The notes beneath the pieces were generated by a model. The model was not told the DNA's origin. It saw only the letters and a program-made list of their open reading frames with translations, and did no database searches. A stretch of DNA of 64,000 nucleotides from Taxillus chinensis (Eukaryota > Streptophyta > Magnoliopsida > Santalales > Loranthaceae): the NCBI GenBank assembly GCA_023512835.1, contig JAKCVP010000355.1:62001-126000 (forward strand). Reading direction: 5' to 3'. Every line of letters begins with the position of its first letter. Within the stretch, counting starts at the first letter, position 1. The position numbers were made by a program, and so were the translations under genes. Below are positions 39,551 through 50,631 of the stretch, in pieces.

Positions 39551-40759
39551 CTATGCAATTTTGCGACCAACATTGCCAACGCCTTTCCCAACAATGCTAA
39601 CGACGACTTCTTCCTCGGAGTCGTTTACGTCGCGAACAGCCCAGCCGCTACCACCAAAAGCCTGCAGATCCCTAGCGAGGGTGACAATTTCCTCGGTGCC
39701 AAGTACATTCTTATTCAGATGGATGCGGCCAACATCCTCGGAGCTCATCGCCATCAACATTAGCATCGTAGGCGCGGATGCCTGAGTCGCGCAGCCGCCA
39801 ATCGAGATGCTCTCAAGTAGCTGCAATGCGCATTCTTGCCCAATGTCCTCAGGTGGAACACCGCCTGAAGGTGGTGATACAGCGTCGGCTGAATAGAAGC
39901 AGCCGCCTGAGGTCTCAGCCACTAGACAGATCCCAAACCCAGTACCGATCTTTTTCTTGACTTGTGGATTGGCCTTGTCAGGTAGAAAAGGGGCTGATGA
40001 GACGTCGGAGAAGATGTATGTATCGGGAACCAATGGATTGAGCACGCCTCTCGCAGTCTCAATCATACGGGCGTTGTTTGCAGCAGCTACGCCGGTTGCA
40101 TACGCAACCCCTCGTACCTTTTTGACCACGCCCGCACTGAGCAGATGTAGAGTCTTTGGTAACCTGACTTGGTGACCGAAGACGAGGTGCACTTCGCCAG
40201 CGCCGCCCTTGCCACCGGGTCCGGGACATGATCTTCGGTTGACACGAAGCTCAAGATTTGCCAAAATGCCGAACTGATGGTACAAAGGAAGGACTGCGGT
40301 ACGGACTGCGTCGACGGAAATATCACCATGCGGTGATGCAGAGGTGATAACGCCAGGTCCGGTAAAGAGCACGTTCACTGGTGCCTTTGAAAATGGAGCC
40401 AGTATGCAAAGGGGCAGAAGAAAATATGAGATGCCTCTTGTGCAGCCAGCAGGGAGCTCGTGCTTGATAACGCCGTTGAGATCAGCTCCATGGCCAGGTG
40501 CGCTTCCAGTGATTAGGCCTGGTCTATATAGAAGCGTGGTTCCAGTGTATGAGAACTCGATCACAGCTCCATTTGTGACTGCATCCAACAAGCGCAAGAA
40601 CGAGACATGATGAGGCAACAAGCCCGGACTTTGAGTGTCTTGCGGGCGAATTTGAGAGACGCGAATGGGTCTGCCGGTGAGGGTAGACAGCAAGAGTCTC
40701 TGGACGAGAGCTTTGTGTCCAGTGAAGCGGAGTGGGGGAGGCTGCGCAGGGGTGGTCAT
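39551..40759 (-). CDS. RCL1: RNA 3'-phosphate cyclase-like Rcl1, pre-rRNA processing
   Basis: 402 residues, single exon. Rcl1 is the non-cyclase paralogue of RtcA that enters the SSU processome with Bms1 and acts around the A2 cleavage of pre-rRNA. The N-terminus LRFTGHKALVQRLLLSTLTGRPIRV is the expected entry strand. The signature RSCPGPGGKGGAGEVHLVF matches the family glycine-rich block. At the position where active cyclases carry the adenylated histidine, this protein has APTMLMLMAMSSEDVGRI without a histidine, as in Rcl1. Nucleolar role is inferred. The start at 40759 gives full family length; no in-frame ATG precedes it closely. Confidence 0.9.
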   Translation of the reverse strand: MTTPAQPPPLRFTGHKALVQRLLLSTLTGRPIRVSQIRPQDTQSPGLLPHHVSFLRLLDAVTNGAVIEFSYTGTTLLYRPGLITGSAPGHGADLNGVIKHELPAGCTRGISYFLLPLCILAPFSKAPVNVLFTGPGVITSASPHGDISVDAVRTAVLPLYHQFGILANLELRVNRRSCPGPGGKGGAGEVHLVFGHQVRLPKTLHLLSAGVVKKVRGVAYATGVAAANNARMIETARGVLNPLVPDTYIFSDVSSAPFLPDKANPQVKKKIGTGFGICLVAETSGGCFYSADAVSPPSGGVPPEDIGQECALQLLESISIGGCATQASAPTMLMLMAMSSEDVGRIHLNKNVLGTEEIVTLARDLQAFGGSGWAVRDVNDSEEEVVVSIVGKGVGNVGRKIA

Positions 40760-41583
40760 GATCGGCTGGCAGCTCCTCAGGGCTGTAGAGGCATTGCGTC
40801 TTTTCCGTGAGACTGACAGTAATTGAAGCTAAAGCAGGTCGCAAAAAGTTCGAAGGGCGTTGCAAAAGGCGTGAGGCGGCGTTTCAGGAAATTTTTGATC
40901 TGGCACTCGAGCTGCGCGTGATAGCTCGGCAGAAAAAAACTACGCTGCGGGCTGACGCAGGGCCGCGAGGCGAGATCGTCAGACAAAGCAAAGGCCCAGA
41001 CAGTCGCCCATTCCAGCATGCTTTCCATGCGCTGCTTTGGCTCTCAGCTACTGGGCAAATTGGCGCTGGCCTCTGCTAAATGCCTCATGAACGAGCCGTC
41101 AGCAGCGAGCAAGCAAGCCTGTGATGTAGCTTGCTGCCATGGATTGTCACCGTCACAAGAGCGGGCGAACGATCTGGGGTCGTCCAGTAGCAAGCACACA
41201 CGGGTGGGACAGCATGATGTTAGCCTGTGTAATTGCGTGACGAATGGGTGCACGTCAAATGCTCTTTACACAGCAGAGCAGCGGCTAGTATCGAGGTATA
41301 TAGATTTCTCTCGCCGCGACAAGAGCCGGAGTTCGTCTCCGCAATTCGGCGGCCGCACTATGACAGTAGTGACACAAGATCACTAGCATTTGGAGCACCC
41401 AATCCAGTCTCGGCCAAAGCGATTTTTCTTCTTCTCCTCACTTGCACAAGTAGAGTCATACCCGCACTTTCCTTCTGACTCAACCTTACCCAGCCCTCCC
41501 TTTGCACTTAAACATCTTTCCTCCCGCTTCTGGTCTGCACGTACTCGCCATTACGATTGCAGACGCCCGACTTCTAGCCCATC
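40760..41583. other. divergent RCL1/homocitrate synthase upstream region
   Basis: 824 bp. The plus-strand end (41400-41580) is C/T-rich, as in leaders of highly expressed fungal genes. No gene or RNA feature is supported. Confidence 0.5.
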
Positions 41584-43072
41584 ATGTGCCCACCTTCCGC
41601 CGACACCAATGGAGCTAATGGCCATGCCAACGGCGCCGCCAATGGCGAGTTCACCAAGGTCTCTGAGGAGACTCACCAAGCCCACAAGAGCCCCTACCAG
41701 CCTGTAGGTGACTTCTTGTCCAATGTCTCCAAATTCAAGGTCATCGAGTCCACCCTGCGCGAGGGCGAGCAATTCGCAAACGGTACGTACAGTGATCCCC
41801 AGTACCCCGCCAGCACGCCTCTGACACCGCTTTTTAGCCTTTTTCGACACCGAGACCAAGATCAAGATCGCTAGAGCTCTTGACGATTTTGGTGTTGACT
41901 ACATCGAGCTCACCAGTCCCGCTGCTTCCGAGCAGTCCCGCAAGGACTGCGAAGCCATTTGCAAACTCGGCCTCAAGGCTAAGATCCTCACACACGTGCG
42001 CTGCCACATGGACGATGCAAGAATAGCAGTCGAGACTGGTGTCGATGGTGTCGACGTCGTCATTGGCACTTCGTCGTACCTTCAGAAGCACTCTCACGGC
42101 AAGGACATGACCTACATCAAGAACACCGCCCTGGAGGTCATTGAGTTTGTTAAGAGCAAGGGCCTCGAGATCCGATTCTCGTCAGAGGACTCTTTCCGCA
42201 GTGATCTCGTGGATCTCCTCACCATCTACCAGGCCGTCGACAAGGTCGGTGTCCACCGTGTGGGTATTGCCGACACCGTCGGTTGCGCCTCGCCTCGTCA
42301 AGTCTACGACCTTGTCCGGACTCTGCGTGGTGTTGTTCACTGTGACATTGAGACTCACTTTCACAACGACACTGGATGCGCCATTGCAAATGCTTACTGT
42401 GCCCTTGAGGCTGGTGCCACACATATCGACACCTCTGTCCTCGGTATCGGCGAGCGCAACGGTATCACTCCTCTCGGAGGTTTGATGGCCCGCATGTTGG
42501 CCGCTGACCGCGACTACGTCAAGAGCAAGTACAAACTGCACAAGCTCAAGGCTCTCGAGGATCTCGTTGCCAACGCCGTTGAAGTCAATATCCCCTTCAA
42601 CAACTATGTCACTGGTTTCTGTGCTTTCACCCACAAGGCCGGTATCCACGCCAAGGCTATCCTCAACAACCCCTCCACGTACGAGATTATCAACCCTGCC
42701 GACTTCGGCATGACTCGCTACGTCCACTTTGCCAGCAGACTGACTGGCTGGAACGCCATCAAGTCTCGATGTGAGCAACTCGGTCTTCCCATGACCGATT
42801 CGCAGTACAAGGAGTGCACTGCCAAGATCAAGGCCATGGCCGACGTACGCAAGCTGGCCATTGACGACACAGACTCGATCATTCGCGCCTTCTACAGGAA
42901 CCTTGAGACTGGCCAGGCCAAGCCTCTCCTCGACGGCATGACCGCTGAAGAGCAAGCTCTGTTCGAACAGAAGGAAAAGGAGATTGAGGGCGAGCCCGAG
43001 AAGCGCGCTCTCGACGAGACCGCAGCTACTGACCTGGCAGCCCAGAAGGCTACGAACGGCATTGCCGCATAG
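41584..43072 (+). CDS. LYS21: homocitrate synthase (lysine biosynthesis)
   Basis: Two exons, 41584-41782 and 41838-43072, 477 residues. The 55-nt intron (GTACGT donor, CTGAC branch, TTTAG acceptor) splits an Ala codon, and splicing joins EGEQFAN to AFFDTETK. The enzyme condenses 2-oxoglutarate with acetyl-CoA, the first and feedback-controlled step of the fungal alpha-aminoadipate route to lysine. It has a DRE-TIM metallolyase barrel: STLREGEQF near 56-64 (Arg59, Glu60), THFHNDTG with the metal-binding histidines, and [13 protein letters not shown] in the C-terminal region. The extreme N-terminus is Asn/Ala/Gly-rich. Codon use is strongly biased. LYS20 or LYS21 (lysF in Aspergillus) would be equally fair names. 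Confidence 0.95.
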
Positions 43073-43453
43073 ACCATAATAGATCGCCCCTAGTTTGGTT
43101 TGTAAAGAGAGCAGGAGTAAAAAGGATACAACTTTGGTTGCGGGCTGTCGACTTGAGCACGGCATCGAAAAGTTACCTTTGCAGCGGGTCCCCAGAAAGA
43201 GGGGCCTGACTTGTATGAAAAAGAGCGCAACTGGCCGCAATGCCACAAAGGAGTTGGTGAGATGAGCCTGATTAAGGTTGCGAAAGAGCAAGCTGGGATG
43301 CTGCCGGCGGTGCTTTTAAGGCGTTTTGGACGATCATCATGCACGAAACTCATGTCATATTCTCATCAAATTCATGGACAATTCAAAGTATCAATCACAA
43401 TCGTGCTCTGTCTGCAACGTTGCGTGGCTCCCACTGGGCAGATTGCTCAAGAC
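43073..43453. other. convergent 3' region
   Basis: 380 bp between the stops of homocitrate synthase and the DsbA-like gene. No feature seen. Confidence 0.5.
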
Positions 43454-44200
43454 TCAAAGGGACGGGCCGGTCGAGCTGACGTTCTTTGAAAGCCACTCAT
43501 CCCACTGGTCTGCTGTAAAGCTGCTCGAGATGCCATTTTCCACAACACCGTTGAACAGTACGGTAGGTGAGACGTGAACGCCAGTCAGGCGCGCGGCCTT
43601 GATAAGCAGCTTCAGATCGTCCGTCACCTTGTTACCAACATTATAAGAGTCCCCATCGGCCTTGGTGGGGATCTCCAGAAGCTCATACCTATATTGCAAC
43701 CGAGATCAGCAAATGTTTTCCTTTTTCGCAGGTTCCGTCTGGCTACAGCAAAGAAGTCTCGACAGGCAGCACAAGACTTACAGCTTAGTCTCATCAATTT
43801 CGATACTCGCGCCCAGCTTAGCCAGTCGCTTATATGTCTCGTTTCGGCCTTCATTGACGACACTGACGTCAAAATATTCTACCTGCTTCTCGAAGAGCGC
43901 CTGACTGAATTCCCAGAACTTCTCGGGTTGCACCTTGAGGACTGCCACGCCTGCCTCGTGAACTAGAGTGCTAGACGGATGCCAGGGCTGGATCTGCTGA
44001 CGGAAGATGAACTGAACGTTTGATGCGTACGGCGCGCTGCGAACTTTGGGAATGACATTTGTGTATAGGGTCTTGTACAGTTTGGCTGAGAAGGGACAGA
44101 CGTAATCGAGGTATAGCTCGATTGTGTGGAGTGGTTGGTTTGCGGACTTGGGCTGGGAGAGGAGGAGGCGATGGCCTGCGAACCGGGGAGCTAGAGCCAT
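43454..44200 (-). CDS. DsbA-like thioredoxin-fold protein
   Basis: Two exons, 44200-43782 and 43688-43454, 217 residues. The 93-nt intron (GTAAGT donor, AATATAG acceptor) splits the Leu codon of DETKLYELLEIP. The N-terminal strand and motif TIELYLDYVCPFSAKLY (CPFS at 35-38) place it in the DsbA/thioredoxin-fold group with a single active-site cysteine. The C-terminal part VHVSPTVLFNGVVENGI carries the cis-Pro loop (VSPTV), followed by SSSFTADQWDEWL. Probably a cytosolic or mitochondrial thiol oxidoreductase or a relative of GST kappa-type proteins. Substrate unknown. The start at 44200 is the first ATG of the frame; the codons before it begin with TTG. Confidence 0.78.
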
Positions 44201-44522
44201 TGTCGCTGACAATTGCGTCTGGTGCTATGTGATGAATTCGAGAGAGAGGGAGAAGTGGAAGAGAAGATGTGCACAGGGAAGGCTTTGGCAATCGAATGAA
44301 TGGTGAAAGTTGACTGTTGTGAGCACATCATTCTTCGACTGACGTGTGCCATGCAAGGGTCCGATCGATTAGCAGGAGCTGGTGAGCAACGGAGGCCCAA
44401 TGGGAGGTGGGGCACGCTGAGGAGGGGCTTCCGCCGGCCTGAGATTCTTCTCGGTGCGCGAGTTACTACCATCTGCGCCTTCGTCAGGACTGGCTTCGCA
44501 CAGACACATTCTCCTCTCAAGC
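44201..44522. other. divergent upstream region of DsbA-like gene and MDE1
   Basis: 322 bp, both promoters. No further feature seen. Confidence 0.5.
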
Positions 44523-45275
44523 ATGGCCACTGAAAAGCTCACAAACGGCAGTGCCGACCCTGATGCATTGGTCATCTCAGACGACCCACTCCACCCCGCA
44601 AACCACATTTGCTCGCTCTGCGCGCACTTCTACACCCTGGGCTGGGTTACGGGCACAGGCGGAGGAGCGTCCATCAAGCGCGGAGACAAGATCTATTTGG
44701 CGCCCACAGGCGTGCAAAAGGAACTCATCAAGCCTACCGATATCTTTGTTTTACCCTCCGAGTGTTTGAGCCTCCAAGTTGCAGACCCCAAGAGTCGTAT
44801 CAGCCACCATGACATGCCATACATTCGCAAGCCTAGCCATCTTCGAGCATCCGCATGCACCCCTTTGTTCATGACCACCTTCCGACTTGCAGGTGCAAAT
44901 TGCTGCATCCATACACACTCGCAATGGGCCGTGCTCGCCACGCTACTCTGCGGCACAGGCAGTGTCTTCGAAATCTCGGAGATTGAGCAGATCAAAGGCA
45001 TACCTGCAGGCAGGGGCAAGCCAAACCTTGGCTTCCACGACACGCTTCGAATCCCTATCATCGAGAACACCGCTAAGGAAGAGGACCTGACTCAATACCT
45101 GGAAAAATGCATGGAGCAATGGCCGGACACTTATGCAGTCCTGGTGAGAAGACACGGAATCTATGTCTGGGGCGAAGACGTTGCGAAGGCCAAAACCATC
45201 TGCGAGAGCTTGGACTACCTCTTCCAACTCGCTGTCGAGATGCACAAAATCGGTGTGCCGTGGGTGAAGCAATAG
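44523..45275 (+). CDS. MDE1: methylthioribulose-1-phosphate dehydratase
   Basis: 250 residues, single exon. Class II aldolase/adducin fold, a zinc enzyme of the methionine salvage pathway that recycles methylthioadenosine. Evidence: [25 protein letters not shown] near the N-terminus, [17 protein letters not shown], zinc ligands HTHS (His130, His132) and RRHGIYVWG (His211), and the closing [11 protein letters not shown]. The segment 86-110 ([20 protein letters not shown]) is less conserved, but the frame and family landmarks on both sides are intact. I chose the ATG at 44523; the frame opens upstream only from a non-ATG codon. Confidence 0.93.
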   Translation: MATEKLTNGSADPDALVISDDPLHPANHICSLCAHFYTLGWVTGTGGGASIKRGDKIYLAPTGVQKELIKPTDIFVLPSECLSLQVADPKSRISHHDMPYIRKPSHLRASACTPLFMTTFRLAGANCCIHTHSQWAVLATLLCGTGSVFEISEIEQIKGIPAGRGKPNLGFHDTLRIPIIENTAKEEDLTQYLEKCMEQWPDTYAVLVRRHGIYVWGEDVAKAKTICESLDYLFQLAVEMHKIGVPWVKQ

Positions 45276-45338
45276 GTGACTCGGTCGGAAAAGGTGCAAT
45301 ATATACCCAGAGGCGTTGAGCAATTTAGAGATGAGCAT

Positions 45339-46210
45339 TCAACCGCTCTCCAAGGCTTTCTTTGCGGCATCTGCGAGTTTCTTTACCTCAGCCAGCGCCT
45401 TCGCAACCTGTTTCTCCATTTGCGCTTCTGCCTTTGTAAGGTCGTCCGGGCGGATAGACCTGATCTTTGACATGGCCCGAAGCTTCTTATGGTGAGTTTG
45501 ACGAGCGTCTCGCACCCCTTTCACGCCGTTCTGCTCTGCTTTTTCAGCTTCTGCCACAACCTGCTTTCGTGACTCTGCTGTTACTGTGGGCAGGGTTATA
45601 TTAAGTTGAAGCGGATTCTGCGCGTCTTGCTGAGGGGTGAAGCCGAGACCAGATGAAAGGATAGCGGAGGTGATGGGCTTGATTAACTACATATGCTGTC
45701 AGTGCCATTGCCTCGTGACAATATTGTGTAACTTACAGCTTCGTCTCCTGCAATGATATTCATCAGCCGTCCGCCTCGAGGTATGACCTGAGCCACATCG
45801 GCCAGTCGCTCTGTGCCCTGAGCGTCTTTGCTGATCTTGATTCTCAGCTTCTCCAGCACTTCTGGGCCTTGACGGCCTCCTGGACGCAACTTGGAGATTT
45901 CGTCGCGCAACCTCTCGTATGCTTTGGCGATGCCGCTTTCTAGCTCGGAAAGATCGAAGGGATCAGGAACGACGGCCCCGCCTGGGCTCTCAGCGTGCTT
46001 TTCGTGTCCGACATTGGCACGGGACTGTTGTTTACCTTTTCCCTTCTTGAGGAGGTGTGATGAGACAGAGAAATTCCTTGGAGCTCTGAAATGAGTTGCT
46101 GTCGTTGCCGGATAGCGAGACAAAGATGCCCTTGCTGTCAAATTCAAGGCATGCCGAGCAGTCAATGCACGCATGCCCTGAGCGACAGTACCTGGCGGCG
46201 GAAGTGGCAT
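45339..46210 (-). CDS. RRF1: mitochondrial ribosome recycling factor
   Basis: Two exons, 46210-45737 and 45686-45339, 273 residues. The 50-nt intron has a GTAAGT donor, a CACTGAC branch and an ATGTAG acceptor. RRF splits post-termination mitochondrial ribosomes together with EF-G. Residues 1-60 look like a presequence (Arg/Ala/Thr-rich, RALTARHALNL). The RRF core has LRPGGRQGPEVLEKLRI and ITLPTVTAESRKQVV, then the three-helix segment RDARQTHHKKLRAM and a C-terminal helix. Start choices are 46249, 46210 and 46174; all keep a presequence. I list the middle one. Confidence 0.88.
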
Positions 46211-47219
46211 GGCTTGATGGATGGCTAAAAGTATCGGGTGCGTGACCATCAAGGTCAAGCAGGGCAACTAGAGCTTTGACCCTGGATGATGTTGGAAACA
46301 CCAACTTCACCGCCACTAGTTCTACATTTGGCGAATCTGACAGTGACAACGATGGTACTCGCAACGTGTATAATTACTCGTCTCCATCCTCTCTAATCCC
46401 CACAGGTGTGTAGGGATTCATCCGAGTCAGACTTCTTCGTGTGCTCAGTCCGCTCTTTGCGGATTTTGTGCTGGCCCTTCATTACCAAGGCACCTCCCGA
46501 GGTCACCGCAAGTGTACCCGCAGTTCTCCCCTCATCAAAGTGCACAGAATACCTCGATGCCTTCGAGCGTACGTATTTCGGATCTTGGTCCTCATCTGAG
46601 GCGCACTAAGGGCGTTACAAAGATCACCCTATCGACGAAGAGCAATCTGCAGCACGGCTCCCATCTTTGCTCTGGCAGACCTGGCCATACGGCCGATCTC
46701 GGCTTCCCCAGAGCTGCAACGTCAAGCTCCCCAGGAAATGACGAATGTCGCCAGCCTCATCGCCGGGGCCCGCAGAGATGAGGAGCTCGACGAAGAGTTT
46801 TTCCGCGCTTTGTGCGCCTCGGTCTAGAGCTACCAAAGATCCAGAGTGGTATTGGCCAAAGCATCCCGTCCCCTCAGTCAGATCGTCAGGCACAGTAAAG
46901 CAAGAGGCATAGCGACTGCATTACACCACTCAGTATTGGCTAAGGCATGAAATAGTCCGCCTTCATCAATTCGCAAGAGCTTAGTCTGGTCATTCTAGTA
47001 GGTCGTCGCTGCCGAACCCATTGGTCACAGCTTCAATAAATTGCGCGGGGTCTTTCGTGAGACTTGGAAATACCTCCATCCTTCATCTAACTCCAGTCTT
47101 CGCCGCCAGCATCATACATACCCCAGGACTCGATTGCTTAAAGTGAGTTGGTCTTGTAGCCGCTATGTGCTAGAGGCGTCTGACTCGAGCAGACATTGTC
47201 TTTTTGACTCACCGTAACC
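46211..47219. other. 1-kb intergenic region, possible gene relic
   Basis: Upstream of the SET gene. A plus-strand reading frame ending at the TAG at 46827 (tail SLIAGARRDEELDEEFFRAL) looks protein-like but has no clean start, and upstream parts fall in other frames. See findings. Confidence 0.35.
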
Positions 47220-47750
47220 ATGGCCGCCGAAGAAGTCCCCTCCTGGAAGCAGCCCAGTCATCCAGACACGATTCTGGTCAACAAAGGATCCGGTGACTTT
47301 TCGCAGCGCGCCACTGCTGTGCGATCCATCCCTGCGGGCGGCCTTGTCACGCCTCTCTCCTCTGCAAGGAAAGCCGCCCGTAAGACGTACGCGACCGTAC
47401 AGGTTTCGGAGGATTCTGAGATCGACTTGCTTTGCGACGTGCTTTACCTGAACCACTCATGCAAACCTTCTTGCTTGATCGATACCACCAAAATGGAAGT
47501 AAGGGTCATTGATGATCAACCATTGAACGAAGGGGACGAGATGACGCTCTTTTATCCCTCTTTTGAGTGGAGCATGGACCAGCCGTTCGACTGTTACTGT
47601 GGGCATAAGGAGTGCATCGGCCGCATCTCGGGAGCGTCCAACATTGATCCGAACATCTTGTCGAGATACTTCCTCAATGAACATATTCAGAGACAGCTGA
47701 AGAAGAAGCAGGGATTGCAAAACGGAGCAAATGGAGCCAACGGACATTGA
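47220..47750 (+). CDS. small SET domain protein
   Basis: 176 residues, single exon, start in a perfect context (aaccATGgcc). It keeps the C-terminal half of a SET methyltransferase fold: the pseudoknot motif LNHSCKPSC (77-85), EGDEMTLFYPSFEW (104-117), then a post-SET cysteine cluster CYCGHKEC (125-132). The N-terminal SET strands with the GxG cofactor loop are not obvious, so catalytic ability is unclear. Many fungi carry short SET proteins of this sort with unknown substrates. The tail is repetitive NGANGANGH. No targeting signals. Confidence 0.75.
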   Translation: MAAEEVPSWKQPSHPDTILVNKGSGDFSQRATAVRSIPAGGLVTPLSSARKAARKTYATVQVSEDSEIDLLCDVLYLNHSCKPSCLIDTTKMEVRVIDDQPLNEGDEMTLFYPSFEWSMDQPFDCYCGHKECIGRISGASNIDPNILSRYFLNEHIQRQLKKKQGLQNGANGANGH

Positions 47751-48110
47751 TGCATGCGTGTGCACACCCTGCTGCAGCAACTTATAGAAGCCTCCCCTAC
47801 GGACCTTGTACGGTGAAGTCGCATTCGCACGCTGCGAGGAAACATAAGGTCGAACTTAAAAGAGCAGTCGCTATTGAATAAAAAAAATGAGCTTCTATGC
47901 CCACACGCACCAGCTCGCCTCCACCGGTTCTTAACGCAGCACAATTGTCCTCCCATCACATACAGACAAACTGACACTTCCTCACAGGCTTTAGCGCAGA
48001 CTCCGAAGACCTCGTCGAAGGATGCTGTAGCTTCCTTCCCACACACAGCGACGCGCGTGTCGGATAACAGACATTCGAAGCTGCCGCAAGCCGGCTACAG
48101 TCTCGGTGTC
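47751..48110. other. convergent 3' region
   Basis: 360 bp between the stops of the SET gene and the FAD monooxygenase. No feature seen. Confidence 0.5.
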
Positions 48111-49651
48111 CTAATGTGAGTTGGCCAGCCTCTTAGTGAGATCTTGCTTCGCCAACCTCATGTACTCGAAGGCGTCGCCATCCCAGATCTTCCGACAACG
48201 AGGAGCAAGGTCCTTGAAGATTTTTTCACCGTTCGAGCCAGCTTCTTCATTACGCCAGTCGTACAGATCAGAGATGTGTCTGCTGGACTGCACAAGCCAT
48301 TGGGTCCTCTCCCTCCTTGTGGTGTCAAAAGCTGCGAAGGCTGCTTCAATTGCTTGATGCACAGGAACCTTCATCGCCTCTTCGTTGGCCGCTTCAAGCA
48401 CAGCTGCCATCACAGCACTGTCCTCGATACAGAACCCAGCACCAGCGCCGTGATGCGGCGAAGTTGCATGTGCAGCGTCTCCTGTGAGACATACTCGGCC
48501 CCGGTTGAAGTATGGCAGAGGATGATCACCCAAATCGAATATCGCCCAGCGATCAAGGTCGTCCAGCAACAATTCCATCATCCTTTGAATCTCTGGATGC
48601 CAGTCCTGGAAATCTCTCTGTGCGTCCTCGCGGTGCGCAGGCGCAGTGAATCTACCATTGTAGGACCACTCGCTGTCATCTTGACTGCAACGGGAAACAT
48701 TAGCCGGGAGCGACCACCCTTCTTATGCGGACTTACTGGAACGCAACGACATTCATCGTTTTGCCCTGCGCGACTGGGAATGTTAAGAAGTGACCGTTGG
48801 GCCCAAGCTAGGTGCAGGCAATCAGCGACTGAGGCGGGTCTCATCTCTCGCCGCTGACGGCCACTCACATGAAAGTGACTGTTGCGAGCCTTCTCTTCCC
48901 CAAGAGCTGCAATAGCTTTGTCCATTGGTATGAGGCCACGATACGCGTACTTGTGCGTGTACTGTGGACGTGTGTACGGGGAGTCTTCGCCAAAAAGATA
49001 GTGTCGCACCTGGGACTTGATGCCATCGCACCCAATCACTTTGATTTATCAATAACCGTATGCAAATCATCATGCGCCAGGGAGATCATACCTGCATCGT
49101 GGAAAGCACTTGTGCCATCTTCGAATTTGAGCTCCACCGGGTCATTGCCATGCTCAACAATGGTTTCCAGGCGCTTGTCGAATTTAGCGACCCCCTCTGG
49201 CACCAATTTGACGAGCTCATCTAGAAAGTGTGCACGGTGAGTGTTGCCTCCCCCTGCGCACTGATCGAGCACAAAAAGCCATTTCTCCCTGTCTTTTGAG
49301 GATACATCTTGATGGAAGCCATCGACAAAGTCGAACCAAACATCCCTTTTCTCAACGGAGCCATTTCCGGTCTTGACTTTGGCGTAAGCCTCGGTGATTT
49401 TGGGGTCAATCGCGTCCATGGCCCGGGCGGCATTGGGACCAAACGCAACACCGGCACCGATCTCCCCAAAGCGATGAGCTTTCTCGTAGAGAGTGACCCT
49501 AATACCTCGACCTAGGAGGCCAATGACAAGGGTGACGCCTGCAATACCACCGCCTGAACATCTCCTAGTCAGCATCTTGTTTCGAACCGAGTCGTGATCC
49601 TGGCTTACCGACTATTGCAACATCAAAGCAGCTCTGAGCGGGCACACCCAT
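48111..49651 (-). CDS. FAD-dependent monooxygenase (salicylate hydroxylase-like)
   Basis: Five exons: 49651-49609, 49553-49092, 49038-48869, 48807-48737 and 48684-48111; 439 residues. Introns are 55, 53, 61 and 52 nt, all GT-AG. Splicing gives a continuous class A flavoprotein hydroxylase: FAD site VAIVGGGIAGVTLVIGLL (the first intron cuts the GGG turn), EIGAGVAFGPNAARAM, the second motif MISL-less joint DAVIGCDGIKSQVR, GPNGHFLTFPVAQG, and the ribose-binding motif CLTGDAAHATSPHHGAGAG. Enzymes of this group hydroxylate aromatic acids with NAD(P)H and oxygen; the exact substrate cannot be read from sequence. No signal peptide. It could be catabolic or part of secondary metabolism, but its neighbours are housekeeping genes. 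Confidence 0.88.
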
Positions 49652-50631
49652 CTTTCAGGTTTTGCAGTTTAATGTGGGCAACGAAGGAGGCGAGCAGTCA
49701 AAGGGAAGCAGCTAAAGCCCCGACGGTTCGAAATTTGATATCGCTCTTTGACCTGGAGGCTGTCGACAACTTGTGACACCTACGACACGATGGCACACTT
49801 TTCAACAGAGAGGACGAATTGTTAGACAAGTGGGTAGGATGAGAATCAGCCGAGAGGATTGGATTGTTGCTTGCAAGGAACAGACAAAGCGACGCAGAAT
49901 CCTTCTCGAATGCGAAGGAGTGACAAGCAGCAGGGCAATGCCTTGCATCCGTCATGGTGGAGGTGGCCTAGTGCAGATGTCTCTTCGGAACGACCTGGCA
50001 TCGGAAGCGACGCAGCAGTAAGGACATCCGATGGCTGTCCGGTGGCGACGGTGTCAAGCTCTGTAGTCTCGAGGTCTTAGGCGACCTTAGTGTCTTGCTA
50101 TGCAGGCTAGACATGCTACAATTTGCGTATGTGAGGGCATTCTTGGGGACATTATCGGACTGCGAGTGGAGGCGGATCCTTGGACGAGCACGGACGACTA
50201 TCATCAATGTGCAGTTGACGTTTCTGTCAGCAAGGTCAGACCCACCCGCCATGCTACAGAAGAGCCTCAAACACGTGAGAGCCCTGTAATTGGCAGCCAG
50301 ATCCTGGGCAGTCGTGGCAGTGTCAAACGCTCGGCAACATCGACACTCGCTTTGAGGGGTTGTCGCATGCGACCTTCCGTTGCTCCCTTAATATTCCCAA
50401 TTTCGGAATCTTTCGCTTCCAGAAGATTGAAGGCCCGGCCGTGCCAGCAACCTTCCAGCCCTTGGGGCTCATGAGGTAGGTATCTCAAGGTGCAGGTCGA
50501 GGAGCCATTGTGGGTTATCGCCGATATGTCCGTGCCCCTCTTTCATCATCGTGTCTGCACACGCATCTTGCAATACAGTATGCTCACGCAGCGACTCTAT
50601 GGCAAGCCTTTCTGGCCTCACCTCTTCAAAC
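49652..50631. other. divergent upstream region, monooxygenase and pyridoxal kinase
   Basis: About 980 bp. No gene supported. Short frames at 49773-50474 show no family features. Confidence 0.5.

Noticed and set aside
1..41000. A ribosome-biogenesis gene cluster (UTP20, RPP0, TRM82, RPS23, RCL1)
   Set aside because: The genes are scattered over 40 kb on both strands among unrelated genes. Their number is not striking for housekeeping chromosomal DNA.
42182..43291. 369-codon open frame antisense to homocitrate synthase
   Set aside because: It mirrors the strong codon bias of the sense gene, which removes stops on the other strand. The translation has no domain.
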